The translations under genes and the position numbers were made by a program. The notes below the pieces were generated by a model, which was not told the origin of the DNA, ran no database searches, and saw nothing but the letters and a program-made list of their open reading frames with translations. From NCBI RefSeq assembly GCF_030580675.1, contig NZ_JAUQUB010000001.1:310001-374000 (forward strand): a stretch of DNA of 64,000 bases, given 5' to 3'. This stretch comes from Antiquaquibacter soli. GTDB lineage: Bacteria > Actinomycetota > Actinomycetes > Actinomycetales > Microbacteriaceae. Every line of letters starts with the position of its first letter. Within the stretch, counting starts at the first letter, position 1. Below, one piece after another: positions 8,185 through 16,447 of this stretch.

Positions 8185-9333
8185 GTGAGCACTCCCGTCC
8201 GCCCGCCGCTGTCGCGGCCCCGCGACGTCCTCGTGGGCGGCGTGTGCCTCGGGATGGCGCGGCACCTCGGCTGGAGTGTGCGCTCGGTGCGGGTGCTCGC
8301 CGTCGCGCTCGCCGTGGCGGGGGGAGCGGGCATCCTGCTGTACCTCTGGCTGTGGGCACTCGTGCCGCTCGACGAGCCGGTGCCGGGGGAGGAGCCGGGC
8401 ATCCGTCGCCGCGTGCCCGGGGCGGCCCTCGCCGTCGGAGTCGCCGGTGCTGGCGCGCTCGCCGCCGCGATCCTCGCCCCCGTCGATCAGAGGCCGCTCA
8501 CCTCCGCACTGCTCGTCGTCGCGCTCGGCGCCGGCGCCGCCGTCGCGTGGAGCCTCGGCCTCGACCGATCCGACCCGGGCCGCTCGGTGCGGTACGGGGT
8601 CTGGGTGCGGTCGATCGCGGTGGCCCTGCTCATCCTCACGGGCGTCGTCGCGCTCGTGTCGCGGCCGTCCGCGCTCAACGCGGTCCTCGGGGTCGGCATG
8701 GTCGTGCTCGCCGTCGGGGTGCTCGCGGCACCGCGGGCCGTCGCGCTCATGACCGACCTGCAGGATGCCCGCACCGCCCGGGTCCGGGAGGAGCAGCGCG
8801 CCGAGATCGCCGCTCACCTGCACGACTCGGTGCTGCAGACCCTGGCCCTCATCCAGAACCGGGCGGGGGCGTCGAGCGAGGTCGCCCGCATCGCCCGGGC
8901 CCAGGAGCGCGAGCTGCGCGAGTGGTTGTTCGCGGGAGATGACCCGCTCGTCGCCGACCTCGCCGCCGAGCTGCGGGAGGTCGCCGCCGCCATCGAGCTC
9001 GACTACCCCGCCCGCATCGAGGTCGTCGCGGCCGGCGAGTCGGTGAGCGCGTCGCCCGCGCTCGTCGCGGCCGCCCGTGAGGCGATGCTCAACGCGGCCC
9101 GCCACGCCGGAGGCGAGGTGTCCGTGTACGTCGAGACGTCGGACGCGGCGACGGACGTGTTCGTGCGCGACCGCGGGGCGGGCGTGGACCTCGACACCCT
9201 GCCGGGCGACCGGTTGGGCATCCGCGAATCCATCATCGGCCGGATGACGCGCGCCGGCGGCACCGCGACGGTGCGCCCCGGGGCGGGCGGCGGCACCGAG
9301 GTGCATCTGCATTTGGAGGAGACCAGTGACTAG
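8185..9333 (+). CDS. PspC-domain sensor histidine kinase (LiaS-like)
   Basis: A 382-residue kinase. A PspC domain occupies the N-terminus (about 8-65; RPRDVLVGGVCLGMARHLGW then a helix IL LYLWLWALVPL). Four or so additional membrane helices follow (about 78-182), then a HisKA_3 dimerisation helix HLHDSVLQTLALIQ (phospho-acceptor probably His213) and a HATPase domain (AREAMLNAARHAGG; VRDRGAGVDLD). The GTG at 8185 gives a start right before the PspC domain; an ATG at 8116 with GGAGGGG upstream is a plausible alternative. It overlaps the response regulator by eight bases and is divergent from the PspC/toastrack gene. It probably reports envelope or membrane stress. Confidence 0.9.
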   Translation: MSTPVRPPLSRPRDVLVGGVCLGMARHLGWSVRSVRVLAVALAVAGGAGILLYLWLWALVPLDEPVPGEEPGIRRRVPGAALAVGVAGAGALAAAILAPVDQRPLTSALLVVALGAGAAVAWSLGLDRSDPGRSVRYGVWVRSIAVALLILTGVVALVSRPSALNAVLGVGMVVLAVGVLAAPRAVALMTDLQDARTARVREEQRAEIAAHLHDSVLQTLALIQNRAGASSEVARIARAQERELREWLFAGDDPLVADLAAELREVAAAIELDYPARIEVVAAGESVSASPALVAAAREAMLNAARHAGGEVSVYVETSDAATDVFVRDRGAGVDLDTLPGDRLGIRESIIGRMTRAGGTATVRPGAGGGTEVHLHLEETSD

Positions 9334-9973
9334 CGTGCTCATCGTCGACGACCACTCCATCTTCCGATCGGGGCTGCGCGCCGACCTGGATGCCTCGCTC
9401 GATGTGCTCGGCGAGGCGGCGACGGTCGAGGAGGCGATCGCGCGCATCGCCGAGCTGCGGCCGCAGGTGGTGCTCCTCGACGTCCACCTGCCGGGCGGGT
9501 CGGGCGGCGGCGGTGCTGAAGTGATCCGCGGATCGAGCGGGATGCTCGACTCCGTGCGCTTCCTCGCCCTCAGTGTCTCCGACTCCGCCGAGGATGTGGT
9601 CGGGGTCATCCGCGCGGGCGCCCGCGGCTACATCACGAAGGGGTCATCCGGCGCGGAGGTCAGTCGCGCGGTGGAGGCGGTGGCCTCGGGCGACGCGGTG
9701 TTCTCGCCGCGGCTGGCCGGGTTCGTGCTCGACGCCTTCGGCGCAGTCGCGGGCGAGCAGGCGGAGAAGGACGACGAACTCGACCGGCTCTCGGCGCGGG
9801 AGCGCGAGGTGATGCGGCTCATCGCGCGCGGCTACGCGTACAAGGAGGTCGCCTCGGAGCTCTTCATCTCGGTGAAGACTGTCGAGACCCACGTCTCGGC
9901 GGTGCTGCGCAAGCTCCAGCTCTCGTCCCGCCACGAGCTCACGGCCTGGGCATCCGCGCGAAAGCTCCTGTAG
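9326..9973 (+). CDS. NarL/LuxR-type response regulator (LiaR-like)
   Basis: A 215-residue regulator. The receiver domain has the acidic pair in LIVDDHSIFRSG, phospho-acceptor Asp52 in LLDVHLPGG, and the switch lysine in GARGYITKGSS. The LuxR DNA-binding domain (about 150-210) reads LSAREREVMRLIARGYAYKEVA followed by SVKTVETHVSAVLRKL. The GTG at 9326 is preceded by GGAGGAG within the kinase gene, so the two are coupled. It is the partner of the PspC-domain kinase and probably regulates the divergent toastrack operon. A Gly/Ser-rich insertion (GGSGGGGAE) sits just after the phospho-site, longer than usual. Confidence 0.94.
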   Translation: MTSVLIVDDHSIFRSGLRADLDASLDVLGEAATVEEAIARIAELRPQVVLLDVHLPGGSGGGGAEVIRGSSGMLDSVRFLALSVSDSAEDVVGVIRAGARGYITKGSSGAEVSRAVEAVASGDAVFSPRLAGFVLDAFGAVAGEQAEKDDELDRLSAREREVMRLIARGYAYKEVASELFISVKTVETHVSAVLRKLQLSSRHELTAWASARKLL

Positions 9974-9988
9974 GGCCCTGGCTCTCGC

Positions 9989-10053
9989 GAGTTGCGACTT
10001 CCGCAGGTTCCCCGCCGGATCACACCGCGCCGAGGATGCGCAACTCGCAACTC
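9989..10053. repeat. Palindromic repeat copy C, 3' side of DUF559 gene 2
   Basis: Arms 9989-10005 and 10037-10053 (17 bases, two mismatches) around a loop of about 31 bases. The left arm core is GAGTTGCGACTTCCGCA. It separates the response regulator stop from the DUF559 stop, which overlaps the right arm. It belongs to the same family as copies D to G; 21 of 22 left-arm bases match copy D at 11026, so gene 2 is also bounded by a pair of related palindromes. Confidence 0.85.
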
Positions 10054-10939
10054 ACCGCCGTGCGAGCGTGCGTCGGATGCGATCAAGCAGGTCAGTCGCG
10101 TGGTCGAGGTCTCGTCGGCTCACCTCGATGACGATCCAGCCGTCTGCCTGCAATCGCGATCGGCGGACCATGTCCGCCTGCTGTCGCTGCGGATCATGGT
10201 GAAACGCACTCTGGTACTCAATGATGATCTTGCGCGCGGGATCGACCAGATCCCCTCGATATCGGTGACCGTCGCTCGTAGCGACCCAGACGTTCGACTG
10301 GAACTGCCCCAGTCCGTTGGAGACGAGAAGTACTCGGAGGTGCGACTCCCTGCGCGACTCCGACCCCTCATCGAGCAGGTCCCAGGCCGCACGAGCGCGC
10401 TTCACTCCTCGCTGCCCCGTGCGCGCCAGGATCTCGTCCTGCAACGCGGCTCGGCTCGTCAGCGGCCGTCCGCCAAAGATGAAGTGGTCCCCGACGGCGA
10501 CGAGATCGCGAAGCGATAACTCCGCCGCGATATCGACCCAGGTCGCGGCGGGGCTGGTCACGCGGATGCCGTGAATGGTCGTGATCATCGTCGGACGCTC
10601 ACGTCGTACGCTGCCCCGGAGCCCTCGCCCGGTCGGCGCAGTTCCCGCGGTCACCGCAACGTGGACGAGCCGGGATGCCGCCTGCTGGGGCAGTGGCGCA
10701 TTCCACAGCTCCGCCGCGGTGAGTCCCACGAAGAAGGCATCGGGGGGAACGCGCTTCGCGAGGGCAGCGCAGAGAACGTCGACCGATAAGTCTGACGCCG
10801 TCGCGAGGTGCACTCCGCGGAACGGTGACTCGAGGTCCGACCCGGCTAGCCGTCCGCGCCCGACCCCCTCCGCGCGTGCCTCGGCGGTCGTGAACGGAGC
10901 GGCCGCGAGAGCGGCGGGGAGAGGGATTCTAGGGCGCAC
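10052..10939 (-). CDS. DUF559 (VSR-like PD-(D/E)xK) protein, paralogue 2
   Basis: A 295-residue paralogue of the protein at 5311, roughly half identical over its length. It shares the N-terminal FTTAEARAEGVGRGRL region, the central VTSPAATWVDIAAELSLRDL and the C-terminal DUF559 domain. Candidate nuclease residues are Asp230 in YRGDLVDP and Glu241 in IIIEYQSAFHHD, followed by QQADMVRRSRLQADGW. The start MRPRIPLP aligns with the MAPRIPLP start of paralogue 1. It is flanked by palindromes C and D. The function of DUF559 proteins with an AbiEi-like N-terminus is not established; no partner toxin gene is seen here. Confidence 0.87.
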   Translation of the reverse strand: MRPRIPLPAALAAAPFTTAEARAEGVGRGRLAGSDLESPFRGVHLATASDLSVDVLCAALAKRVPPDAFFVGLTAAELWNAPLPQQAASRLVHVAVTAGTAPTGRGLRGSVRRERPTMITTIHGIRVTSPAATWVDIAAELSLRDLVAVGDHFIFGGRPLTSRAALQDEILARTGQRGVKRARAAWDLLDEGSESRRESHLRVLLVSNGLGQFQSNVWVATSDGHRYRGDLVDPARKIIIEYQSAFHHDPQRQQADMVRRSRLQADGWIVIEVSRRDLDHATDLLDRIRRTLARR

Positions 10940-11027
10940 TCCCAGACAGTGCGGGATCGACCCATCCGCTCACCGACGCTGGAGCGATTCCGGGGAAAAC
11001 CGTCACCCTGACCCAGTCATGGGGACT

Positions 11028-11098
11028 CGCGAGTTGCGAGTTCCGCACCTTCCGGCGCGGAATCGGCAGCGAGAAAGCTGCGAAACTCGCAACTCGCG
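11028..11098. repeat. Palindromic repeat copy D, 5' side of DUF559 gene 2
   Basis: Arms 11028-11047 and 11079-11098 (20 bases, one mismatch), with core CGCGAGTTGCGAGTTCCGCA and a 31-base loop. It lies between the DUF559 gene start and the aspC stop at 11107. With copy C it brackets the DUF559 gene, and it may also terminate aspC transcription. Confidence 0.9.
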
Positions 11099-11106
11099 GG
11101 CGGCTC

Positions 11107-12300
11107 CTACGAGAACAGGCGCTGCAGGCGCTGGATGCCCTCGAGCAGCGGTGCGTCGCCGAGAGCGTAGGAGAGCCGCAGGTAGCCGCTCGGACCGAAC
11201 GCCTCGCCCGGGATGACCGCGACCTCCGCCTGGTCGAGGATGAGGTCGGCGAGCTCGAGCGACGTGGTCGGAGTGACCCCGCCCCACGGCCGGTTCAGCA
11301 GACCGCGGACATCCGGGTACACGTAGAAGGCGCCCTGCGGCGTCGGGCACACCACGCCGTCGATCTTCGACAGCTCGGAGACGATCACGTTGCGGCGCTG
11401 CTCGAAGGCCTGCCGCATCCGCTCGACCTCGTCCTGCGGACCGGTGAGAGCCTCGATCGCGGCGCGCTGGGAGATGTTCGACACGTTCGATGTGAGGTGC
11501 GACTGCAGGTTCGACGCGCCCTTGATGACGGCGGCGGGCCCGACCATCCAACCGAGGCGCCAGCCCGTCATCGAGTACGACTTCGCAACGCCGTTGACGA
11601 GCACGGTGCTGTCGGCGAGCGCGGGCACGGCCTCCACGATCGACACCGCGCGGATGCCGTCGTAGACGAGGTTCTGGTAGATCTCATCGGTGAGCACCCA
11701 CAGGTCGTGCTCGAGCGCCCACTCGCCGATCGCCTTCGTCTGCTCGGGCGAGTACACGGCACCGGTCGGGTTGGACGGCGACACGAACAGCAGCACCTTC
11801 GTGTTCGGCGTGCGCGCGGCCTCGAGCTGCTCGACCGTGACGAGGTAGTCCTGGTCGGCGCCCGCGAACACCTCGACCGGGATGCCCCCCGCGAGCTTCA
11901 CCGCCTCCGGGTACGTCGTCCAGTACGGGGCGGGCATGAGCACCTCGTCGCCGGCGCCGACGATCGTCGCGAACGCCTCGTAGACGGCCTGCTTGCCGCC
12001 GTTGGTGACGATGACCTGGGACGCCGCGACCTCGAGCCCGGAGTCGCGCAGCGTCTTCGCGGCGATCGCCTCCCGGAGCTCGGGCAGTCCGGCGGCGGGC
12101 GTGTAGCGGTGGTTCTTGGGGTCCCTCACGGCCTTCGCGGCGGCCTCGACGATGTTCGCGGGGGTGGGGAAGTCGGGCTCGCCCGCGGCGTAGCTGATCA
12201 CGGGCCGGCCCTCGGCCTGCAGCGCCTTCGCCTTGGCGTCCACCTTGAGCGTGGCGGACTCGGCGATGGCAGCGATTCGAGGGGAGATGCTGGGGGTCAC
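11107..12300 (-). CDS. aspC: PLP-dependent aspartate aminotransferase family protein
   Basis: A 397-residue fold-type I aminotransferase. Marks include [15 protein letters not shown] near residue 36, the cofactor-ring region [13 protein letters not shown] near 98, [13 protein letters not shown] near 172, and the Schiff-base lysine in [15 protein letters not shown] near 234. The conserved Arg binding the substrate carboxylate is in GYLRLSYA near the C-terminus. It interconverts aspartate/oxaloacetate with glutamate/2-oxoglutarate in the cytoplasm; close relatives act on prephenate, so specificity is not certain. The GTG at 12300 starts [19 protein letters not shown], matching family N-termini. 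In related genomes this gene commonly lies between murB and secE. Confidence 0.92.
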   Translation of the reverse strand: MTPSISPRIAAIAESATLKVDAKAKALQAEGRPVISYAAGEPDFPTPANIVEAAAKAVRDPKNHRYTPAAGLPELREAIAAKTLRDSGLEVAASQVIVTNGGKQAVYEAFATIVGAGDEVLMPAPYWTTYPEAVKLAGGIPVEVFAGADQDYLVTVEQLEAARTPNTKVLLFVSPSNPTGAVYSPEQTKAIGEWALEHDLWVLTDEIYQNLVYDGIRAVSIVEAVPALADSTVLVNGVAKSYSMTGWRLGWMVGPAAVIKGASNLQSHLTSNVSNISQRAAIEALTGPQDEVERMRQAFEQRRNVIVSELSKIDGVVCPTPQGAFYVYPDVRGLLNRPWGGVTPTTSLELADLILDQAEVAVIPGEAFGPSGYLRLSYALGDAPLLEGIQRLQRLFS

Positions 12301-12335
12301 GGCATCAAGTCTAGACGCGGGCCTCACGCACGAGA

Positions 12336-12364
12336 CCGGGTGGGGTTGACGTCCACCCACCCGG
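12336..12364 (-). terminator. Hairpin downstream of the surface-protein gene
   Basis: Nine-base perfect arms CCGGGTGGG and CCCACCCGG (12336-12344 and 12356-12364) with an 11-base loop. It lies 18 bases beyond the stop of the minus-strand surface-protein gene and upstream of aspC. No T run follows on the minus strand, so termination activity is only probable. Confidence 0.5.
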
Positions 12365-12381
12365 CCTCGTGGTCTATCCGG

Positions 12382-14373
12382 CTAGACCTCGGCGACTGCC
12401 GCCGGGTGCCGCCTCTTGTAGTCCGCGTACGCGAGGATCGCTCCCGCCACGAGGAGGGCCAGGACCAGCTGGATGAGCATCGCGACGCCCACCCCCGTCA
12501 TGGCCAGCGTGCCGGCGTTGCTGCCGCCCGGGAACGGGTTGCCCGGGGTGCAGTTGCTCGTGCACGGGTCCTCCGGACCGCCGGGGCCGCAGTTCACCTG
12601 GCAGCCCGGGTCGACGACGTCGGTGACGTTCGGTCCGACGGTCGCGGCCGCGATGTCGAGGGATGCTGCGCCCCCGAGCACCGTCACGCGCACGGCCGTC
12701 TGGGTGAACATCGAGCCCTCATCCGTCGTCGACAGCTCCTTGAGGTTGACCTTCACCGAGAGGATGTCGGTGAGCACGGTGTGCACGCTCGTGTCACCGA
12801 GCAGTCCCTCCGTCGCGGGGTCGACGAGTCCGGTGTTGAGGGCGTCGATCAGGTCGCTCACGGTGCCGTCGTGATCGAAGAGCCCGTCGGCGAGGCCGTC
12901 GGCGAGAGCATCCACCACCAGGTCGACGTCGAGGTCGGTGGTGACGGTGCCGCCCAGCAGCGAGAGGTTCGCGGTCGCGGTGGCCGCCGCCCCGTCGAGC
13001 AGCTCGTCCACGGTTCCGGCGACGTGCACGTCGACCGTCGACTGCAGGCTCGGCAGCAGGGTGTCGACGAGGTCGCACACCGTCTCCGTGGTCCACCCGA
13101 TGATGTCCTTGTGGATGGGCGGCGCGATGCTCTTGCCGAGCAGTCCGCCTCCACCGAGGAGCCCGCCGCCCCCGCCGAGCAGCCCGCCGTCCCCGAGGAG
13201 GCCGCCTCCGCCGAGGAGGTCGTCGATCACTCCGTCATCGCCGAGCAGGTCGCCCACGATCGGCACGTCGACGAGTCGGCACACCTCCTGCTGGGTGCTG
13301 CCCTGCGGGGTGAGCACATCGAGGGTGGCGCGCACGTCGACCGTCGCGTCGTTGAGCGCCTCCCGGACGCGGTCGACGATCTGGTCGGCGAGGGTCGAGA
13401 CGGTGTCGGTGATGCTGTGCAGCACCTGGCTGATCACCGCGTCCTGGAGGAGCTCGGTGCCCTCCGGGAGGTTGTTGAGGTGACCGCCGAGCAGCGCGTC
13501 GAGGTCGACGGTGACGGTGCCGCTCTCGAGGTTGAAGCGAACGGACCCGTCGCCGTAGGCGTCGGTGAGCAGGGCATCCACCGCTTCGTGGATGTCGGCG
13601 TCGATCGTCACGGAGACGTTCGCCGAGCTGCCGACGACCCCGAGGATCGGGTCGAGCACTCCGTCGACGGCGTTGCCCAGGATGCCGTCATCCGAGCTCA
13701 GATCGAGCAGCGACTGGTCCACTTGCGCGAGTGCCGCGTTCACCTTCTCCGTGAGCTGACCGATCGCGGGGCTCGAGAACGTGAGGTCGGCTCCCGCGAG
13801 GCGGTAGTCGCCGGTCGCGGTCGTGAGGTTCGCCTGCGCCTCGGCCGCGACGGCGTCGAGGCTGAGCGAGAGGTCGGTGAGGATGGAGGAGTAGCCGCTC
13901 GCGATGATCGAGTCGAGGTCGAGGCTGAGGTCGCCGCCGCCTCCCGTGCCGATCTCGCCCGCACCCACCGCGCCGTCGCTGCCGATGGCTCCGGCGGCGG
14001 CGTACGAGGTGCCGTCGGCGTTCGCCTGGGCGTACTGCCCGACGGCGCCCGCGTCGATCACCGACCCGAGGTCGAGCTGCACGCCGTCAGGGTCTTCGAT
14101 CGAGATCGAGTCGAGCACGGTCGCGCCGAGCGGGTCCTTGGCGGACTGGGTGGATTGGGTGCCGTCGTTGTAGGCGACGGCCGGGTCGAGCGCGACGACG
14201 CTCGCGAGGTCCGCCCCGGCGAGTGATCCGGAGAGGAACTGCGCCTCGGCGTACGAGCTGGTCACCTCGACGGCGCCTGCGGCGGTGGGGAGTACAAGGA
14301 TGCCCGCCGCCGTGAGGGCGACGGCGCCGAACGCGCTCCCGACGCGTCGACTCAGAGTTCTGCGGATGAACAC
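12382..14373 (-). CDS. Choice-of-anchor G family cell-surface protein
   Basis: A 663-residue secreted protein. The basic, hydrophobic N-terminus (about 1-35, ending PTAAGAVE) is a signal peptide. The body is Asp/Leu/Val-rich with repeated beta-type segments and matches the actinobacterial choice-of-anchor G family as I know it. A Gly/Leu low-complexity stretch (LLGGGG units, about 420-455) lies in the middle. The tail has a Cys/Pro-rich segment (CGPGGPEDPCTSNCTPGNP), then LAMTG, a hydrophobic helix and the basic end YADYKRRH, a sortase-type sorting signal of the LAXTG class. The GTG at 14373 is preceded by GGAAGGAAG. Its role on the cell surface is unknown. Confidence 0.85.
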   Translation of the reverse strand: MFIRRTLSRRVGSAFGAVALTAAGILVLPTAAGAVEVTSSYAEAQFLSGSLAGADLASVVALDPAVAYNDGTQSTQSAKDPLGATVLDSISIEDPDGVQLDLGSVIDAGAVGQYAQANADGTSYAAAGAIGSDGAVGAGEIGTGGGGDLSLDLDSIIASGYSSILTDLSLSLDAVAAEAQANLTTATGDYRLAGADLTFSSPAIGQLTEKVNAALAQVDQSLLDLSSDDGILGNAVDGVLDPILGVVGSSANVSVTIDADIHEAVDALLTDAYGDGSVRFNLESGTVTVDLDALLGGHLNNLPEGTELLQDAVISQVLHSITDTVSTLADQIVDRVREALNDATVDVRATLDVLTPQGSTQQEVCRLVDVPIVGDLLGDDGVIDDLLGGGGLLGDGGLLGGGGGLLGGGGLLGKSIAPPIHKDIIGWTTETVCDLVDTLLPSLQSTVDVHVAGTVDELLDGAAATATANLSLLGGTVTTDLDVDLVVDALADGLADGLFDHDGTVSDLIDALNTGLVDPATEGLLGDTSVHTVLTDILSVKVNLKELSTTDEGSMFTQTAVRVTVLGGAASLDIAAATVGPNVTDVVDPGCQVNCGPGGPEDPCTSNCTPGNPFPGGSNAGTLAMTGVGVAMLIQLVLALLVAGAILAYADYKRRHPAAVAEV

Positions 14374-14560
14374 GGTCTTCTTCCTTCCCGATCCTGTAGG
14401 GGAGTGGGGAAGCAAGGATCGCCAGTGATCTCAGTTCGGGTCTTGAGGCTTAGTGATTCCCAGCTTCACCTAACCTGCGGTGTATTGACTTGTGCGGCGG
14501 GTGGCCCCGTCACTGGTGAGACTGGACTTCGCGTCGCCTATGACGCGGCTCTCCGAGGAA

Positions 14561-14589
14561 TTTTTCGATCGCTCGGGATGCCGTACACT
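14561..14589 (+). promoter_or_regulatory. Putative promoter for the tRNA-Trp/secE/nusG unit
   Basis: TACACT at 14584-14589 fits an actinobacterial sigma-A -10 element. The T-rich stretch TTTTTCGATC at 14561 is the best -35 candidate at usable spacing. Transcription from here would give a short leader before the tRNA. The 289 bases between the surface-protein start (14373) and the tRNA (14663) otherwise show no gene and must also hold the minus-strand promoter. Confidence 0.4.
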
Positions 14590-14662
14590 GGGTCGAGGTA
14601 GTGGAAATCTGCCAAGCTTTAGCGCGCCTTCAGGGCGGTTGCGAGAGTGGTTTCCCCACCGA

Positions 14663-14735
14663 AGGGCGGTGGCTCAATTGGTAGAGCAGCGGTCTCCAAA
14701 ACCGCAGGTTGCAGGTTCGAGTCCTGTCCGCCCTG
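14663..14735 (+). tRNA. trnW: tRNA-Trp (anticodon CCA)
   Basis: A 73-base cloverleaf. The acceptor stem is AGGGCGG paired with CCGCCCT, the D arm GCTC/GAGC has the loop AATTGGTA, the anticodon arm GCGGT-CTCCAAA-ACCGC carries anticodon CCA, and the T arm GCAGG-TTCGAGT-CCTGT is canonical. The discriminator is G and the 3' CCA is not encoded. It sits just upstream of secE, a placement conserved in many actinobacteria, and is probably cut from the same transcript. Confidence 0.97.
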
Positions 14736-14781
14736 CAAGTCCCCCCGCGTGAGCGGGAGGCAGACCAGAAGGTAGTGACGA

Positions 14782-15066
14782 GTGGCGAGAAAAGTCATCG
14801 ACGAGCCGAGTGAGGATGTCGTCGCCAACGCCCGCAAGGAGCGTGCCGAGCGGCGTGGCCCCTTCAGCCGGTTCGCGCTGTTCATCCGCCAGGTCATCGC
14901 CGAGCTGCGCAAGGTGGTCACCCCGACTCGTCGGGAGCTGCTGAACTACACGCTCGTCGTGCTGGTGTTCGTGGTCATCATGATGGCGATCGTCACCGGC
15001 CTCGACACCGTGTTCAGCCTGCTGGTCAACTTCCTGTTCGGTGACCCGTCTGCCGTCACCGGCTAG
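14782..15066 (+). CDS. secE: Preprotein translocase subunit SecE
   Basis: A 94-residue protein that stabilises SecY in the SecYEG channel. After a charged N-terminus of about 35 residues comes the conserved amphipathic stretch FIRQVIAELRKVVTPTRREL, then a single membrane helix (about 55-80; YTLVVLVFVVIMMAIV). Length and one-helix topology are typical of Gram-positive SecE. The GTG at 14782 follows the tRNA-Trp by 46 bases. nusG follows after 53 bases, giving the classical secE-nusG pair. Confidence 0.96.
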   Translation: MARKVIDEPSEDVVANARKERAERRGPFSRFALFIRQVIAELRKVVTPTRRELLNYTLVVLVFVVIMMAIVTGLDTVFSLLVNFLFGDPSAVTG

Positions 15067-15119
15067 CAGTCTGACTCCGGCGGCCGAGCTGCCCGAGTAC
15101 CAACCGAAAGAGAATTCAC

Positions 15120-16139
15120 GTGACTGAGAACCCCCGCGACGACTTCGAGATCGCGACGGCCGCCGAGCAGTCCTCGGAGGACGACGAGGCGCAGACGGGC
15201 AACGTGCTCGCCGCCGCCGAGGTCTCCGAGGAGTCCGCCGAGCACCAGGCGATCCACGTCGTCGACGACGACGAGGACGACCAGGACCCCGACCTCGCCG
15301 GTCTGCTCGAGGCGCTCGACGCTGCCATCGACCCCGAGGCGGACGCGATCGTCGACGACGCGCTCGACATCGACTCGCTCGAGGAGGCCGACGCATCCGT
15401 CGCCGCGCTCGACGACGAGGCCGCCATCGAGGCGGAGCTCGAGGCCGAGGAGGAGCCGGAGGTCACGCCGTACGACGGACCGGAGCTCGGCGACGACGAC
15501 GACGACGAGGCCGACTCCGAGGTCGACCCGTACGAGGAGTTCAAGAACGAGCTGCGCGGCAAGCCCGGCAAGTGGTACGTCATCCACTCCTACGCCGGAT
15601 TCGAGAAGCGCGTGAAGCAGAACATCGAGAACCGCAAGGTGTCGATGGCGATGGAGGACTACGTCTTCCAGGTCGAGGTCCCGATGGAGGACGTCGTCGA
15701 GATCAAGAACGGCCAGCGCAAGCTCGTGAACCGCGTGCGCATCCCGGGCTACGTGCTCGTGCGCATGGACCTCAATGAGGACAGCTGGTCGGTCGTGCGT
15801 CACACGCCGGGCGTCACGGGCTTCGTCGGCAACTCGCACAACCCCGTTCCGCTGCGCTTCGACGAGGCGTTCAACATGCTCAAGAGCCTCGTGCAGATCG
15901 TCGAGGCGCCGGCAGCCAAGGGCTCGGCAACGAAGGGCAAGGCCGCGGCGCGAGTCATCCCCGCCGAGATCGACTTCGAGGTCGGCGAGACGATCACCAT
16001 CAAGGAGGGCTCGTTCCAGGGCCTCCCCGGCACGATCAGCGAGATCAAGCCCGAGAGCGGCAAGCTCACGGTGCTCGTTTCGCTCTTCGAGCGTGAGACT
16101 CCGGTCGAGCTGTCGTTCGACCAGGTCACAAAGCTGTAG
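15120..16139 (+). CDS. nusG: Transcription termination/antitermination factor NusG
   Basis: A 339-residue NusG. An Asp/Glu-rich, probably disordered N-terminal extension spans about 1-145; runs such as DDDDDE are visible. The NGN domain follows (about 150-265; [20 protein letters not shown], then [12 protein letters not shown] and [12 protein letters not shown]). The KOW domain is at the C-terminus (about 280-339; [19 protein letters not shown]). It binds RNA polymerase and influences pausing, Rho termination and coupling to ribosomes. Long acidic extensions are found in many actinobacterial NusG proteins, but this one nearly doubles the domain core. GTG start at 15120. Confidence 0.96.
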   Translation: MTENPRDDFEIATAAEQSSEDDEAQTGNVLAAAEVSEESAEHQAIHVVDDDEDDQDPDLAGLLEALDAAIDPEADAIVDDALDIDSLEEADASVAALDDEAAIEAELEAEEEPEVTPYDGPELGDDDDDEADSEVDPYEEFKNELRGKPGKWYVIHSYAGFEKRVKQNIENRKVSMAMEDYVFQVEVPMEDVVEIKNGQRKLVNRVRIPGYVLVRMDLNEDSWSVVRHTPGVTGFVGNSHNPVPLRFDEAFNMLKSLVQIVEAPAAKGSATKGKAAARVIPAEIDFEVGETITIKEGSFQGLPGTISEIKPESGKLTVLVSLFERETPVELSFDQVTKL

Positions 16140-16150
16140 CTGCTTTTCCA

Positions 16151-16185
16151 CGAAGGGGCGCTCCGGATGACCGGGGCGCCCTTCG
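16151..16185 (+). terminator. Terminator-like hairpin after nusG
   Basis: CGAAGGG(G)CGC at 16151-16161 pairs with GCGCCCTTCG at 16176-16185, with one bulged G and a 14-base loop. It lies 12 bases past the nusG stop. The run TCGTCGT follows instead of a true T tract. Confidence 0.6.
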
Positions 16186-16256
16186 TCGTCGGTGCGGGCA
16201 TCCGGCCCCCCCCGTCCCTGCCGCCCTTCCCCGCCCCTGCTGCCCTTCCCCGTCGC

Positions 16257-16314
16257 GCGGGAGTTGCTGCGCTCCGCGGGTGCTCCAGCACCCGCGCGCC
16301 GCAGCATCTCCCGC
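16257..16314. repeat. Nested palindrome upstream of rplK promoter
   Basis: Outer arms 16257-16271 and 16300-16314 (15 bases, one mismatch) enclose a second perfect palindrome, GCGGGTGCT/AGCACCCGC (16276-16284 and 16287-16295), with only CC between. The whole could form a long cruciform or RNA hairpin. It occupies the middle of the 308-base nusG-rplK gap, after the nusG terminator and before the rplK -10 element. It does not match the GAGTTGCGAGTTCC repeat family. Confidence 0.75.
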
Positions 16315-16339
16315 GCTACCGGTGCGGCGCGATCTCGCG

Positions 16340-16447
16340 TACTATAGACAGGTTGTCTGCCCGGGTTCGGGCGGCAGCCACGAACCGCGCCCGACCGGGC
16401 GGCGGGAGAGTGGGGCATCCGGCCCCGTTCGACGAGAGAAGAGAATC
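16340..16447 (+). promoter_or_regulatory. rplK-rplA promoter -10 and mRNA leader
   Basis: TACTAT at 16340-16345 is a good -10 element; no strong -35 is evident. The following leader of about 95 bases contains GC-rich inverted segments (CCCGGGTTCGGGCGG) and ends with AGAGAAGAG before the ATG. Leaders of rplK-rplA operons usually carry the site where ribosomal protein L1 represses its own translation, so this is the expected place; I infer this by position and did not identify the site itself. Confidence 0.5.

Noticed and set aside
5252-11098. Palindromes A-D as a CRISPR array
   Set aside because: The spacing is about a kilobase and filled by genes, arms are inverted and there are no regular spacers.
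11497-14226. A 909-codon open frame antisense to the surface-protein gene
   Set aside because: It mirrors the codon pattern of the real gene in a high-GC sequence; the translation is Arg/His/Gly/Asp-rich with no domain, while the minus strand encodes signal peptide, body and sorting signal.
16205-16255. C-rich stretch before rplK as a structured regulatory element
   Set aside because: It is a simple pyrimidine-rich run without strong self-pairing; only the palindrome after it is distinctive.
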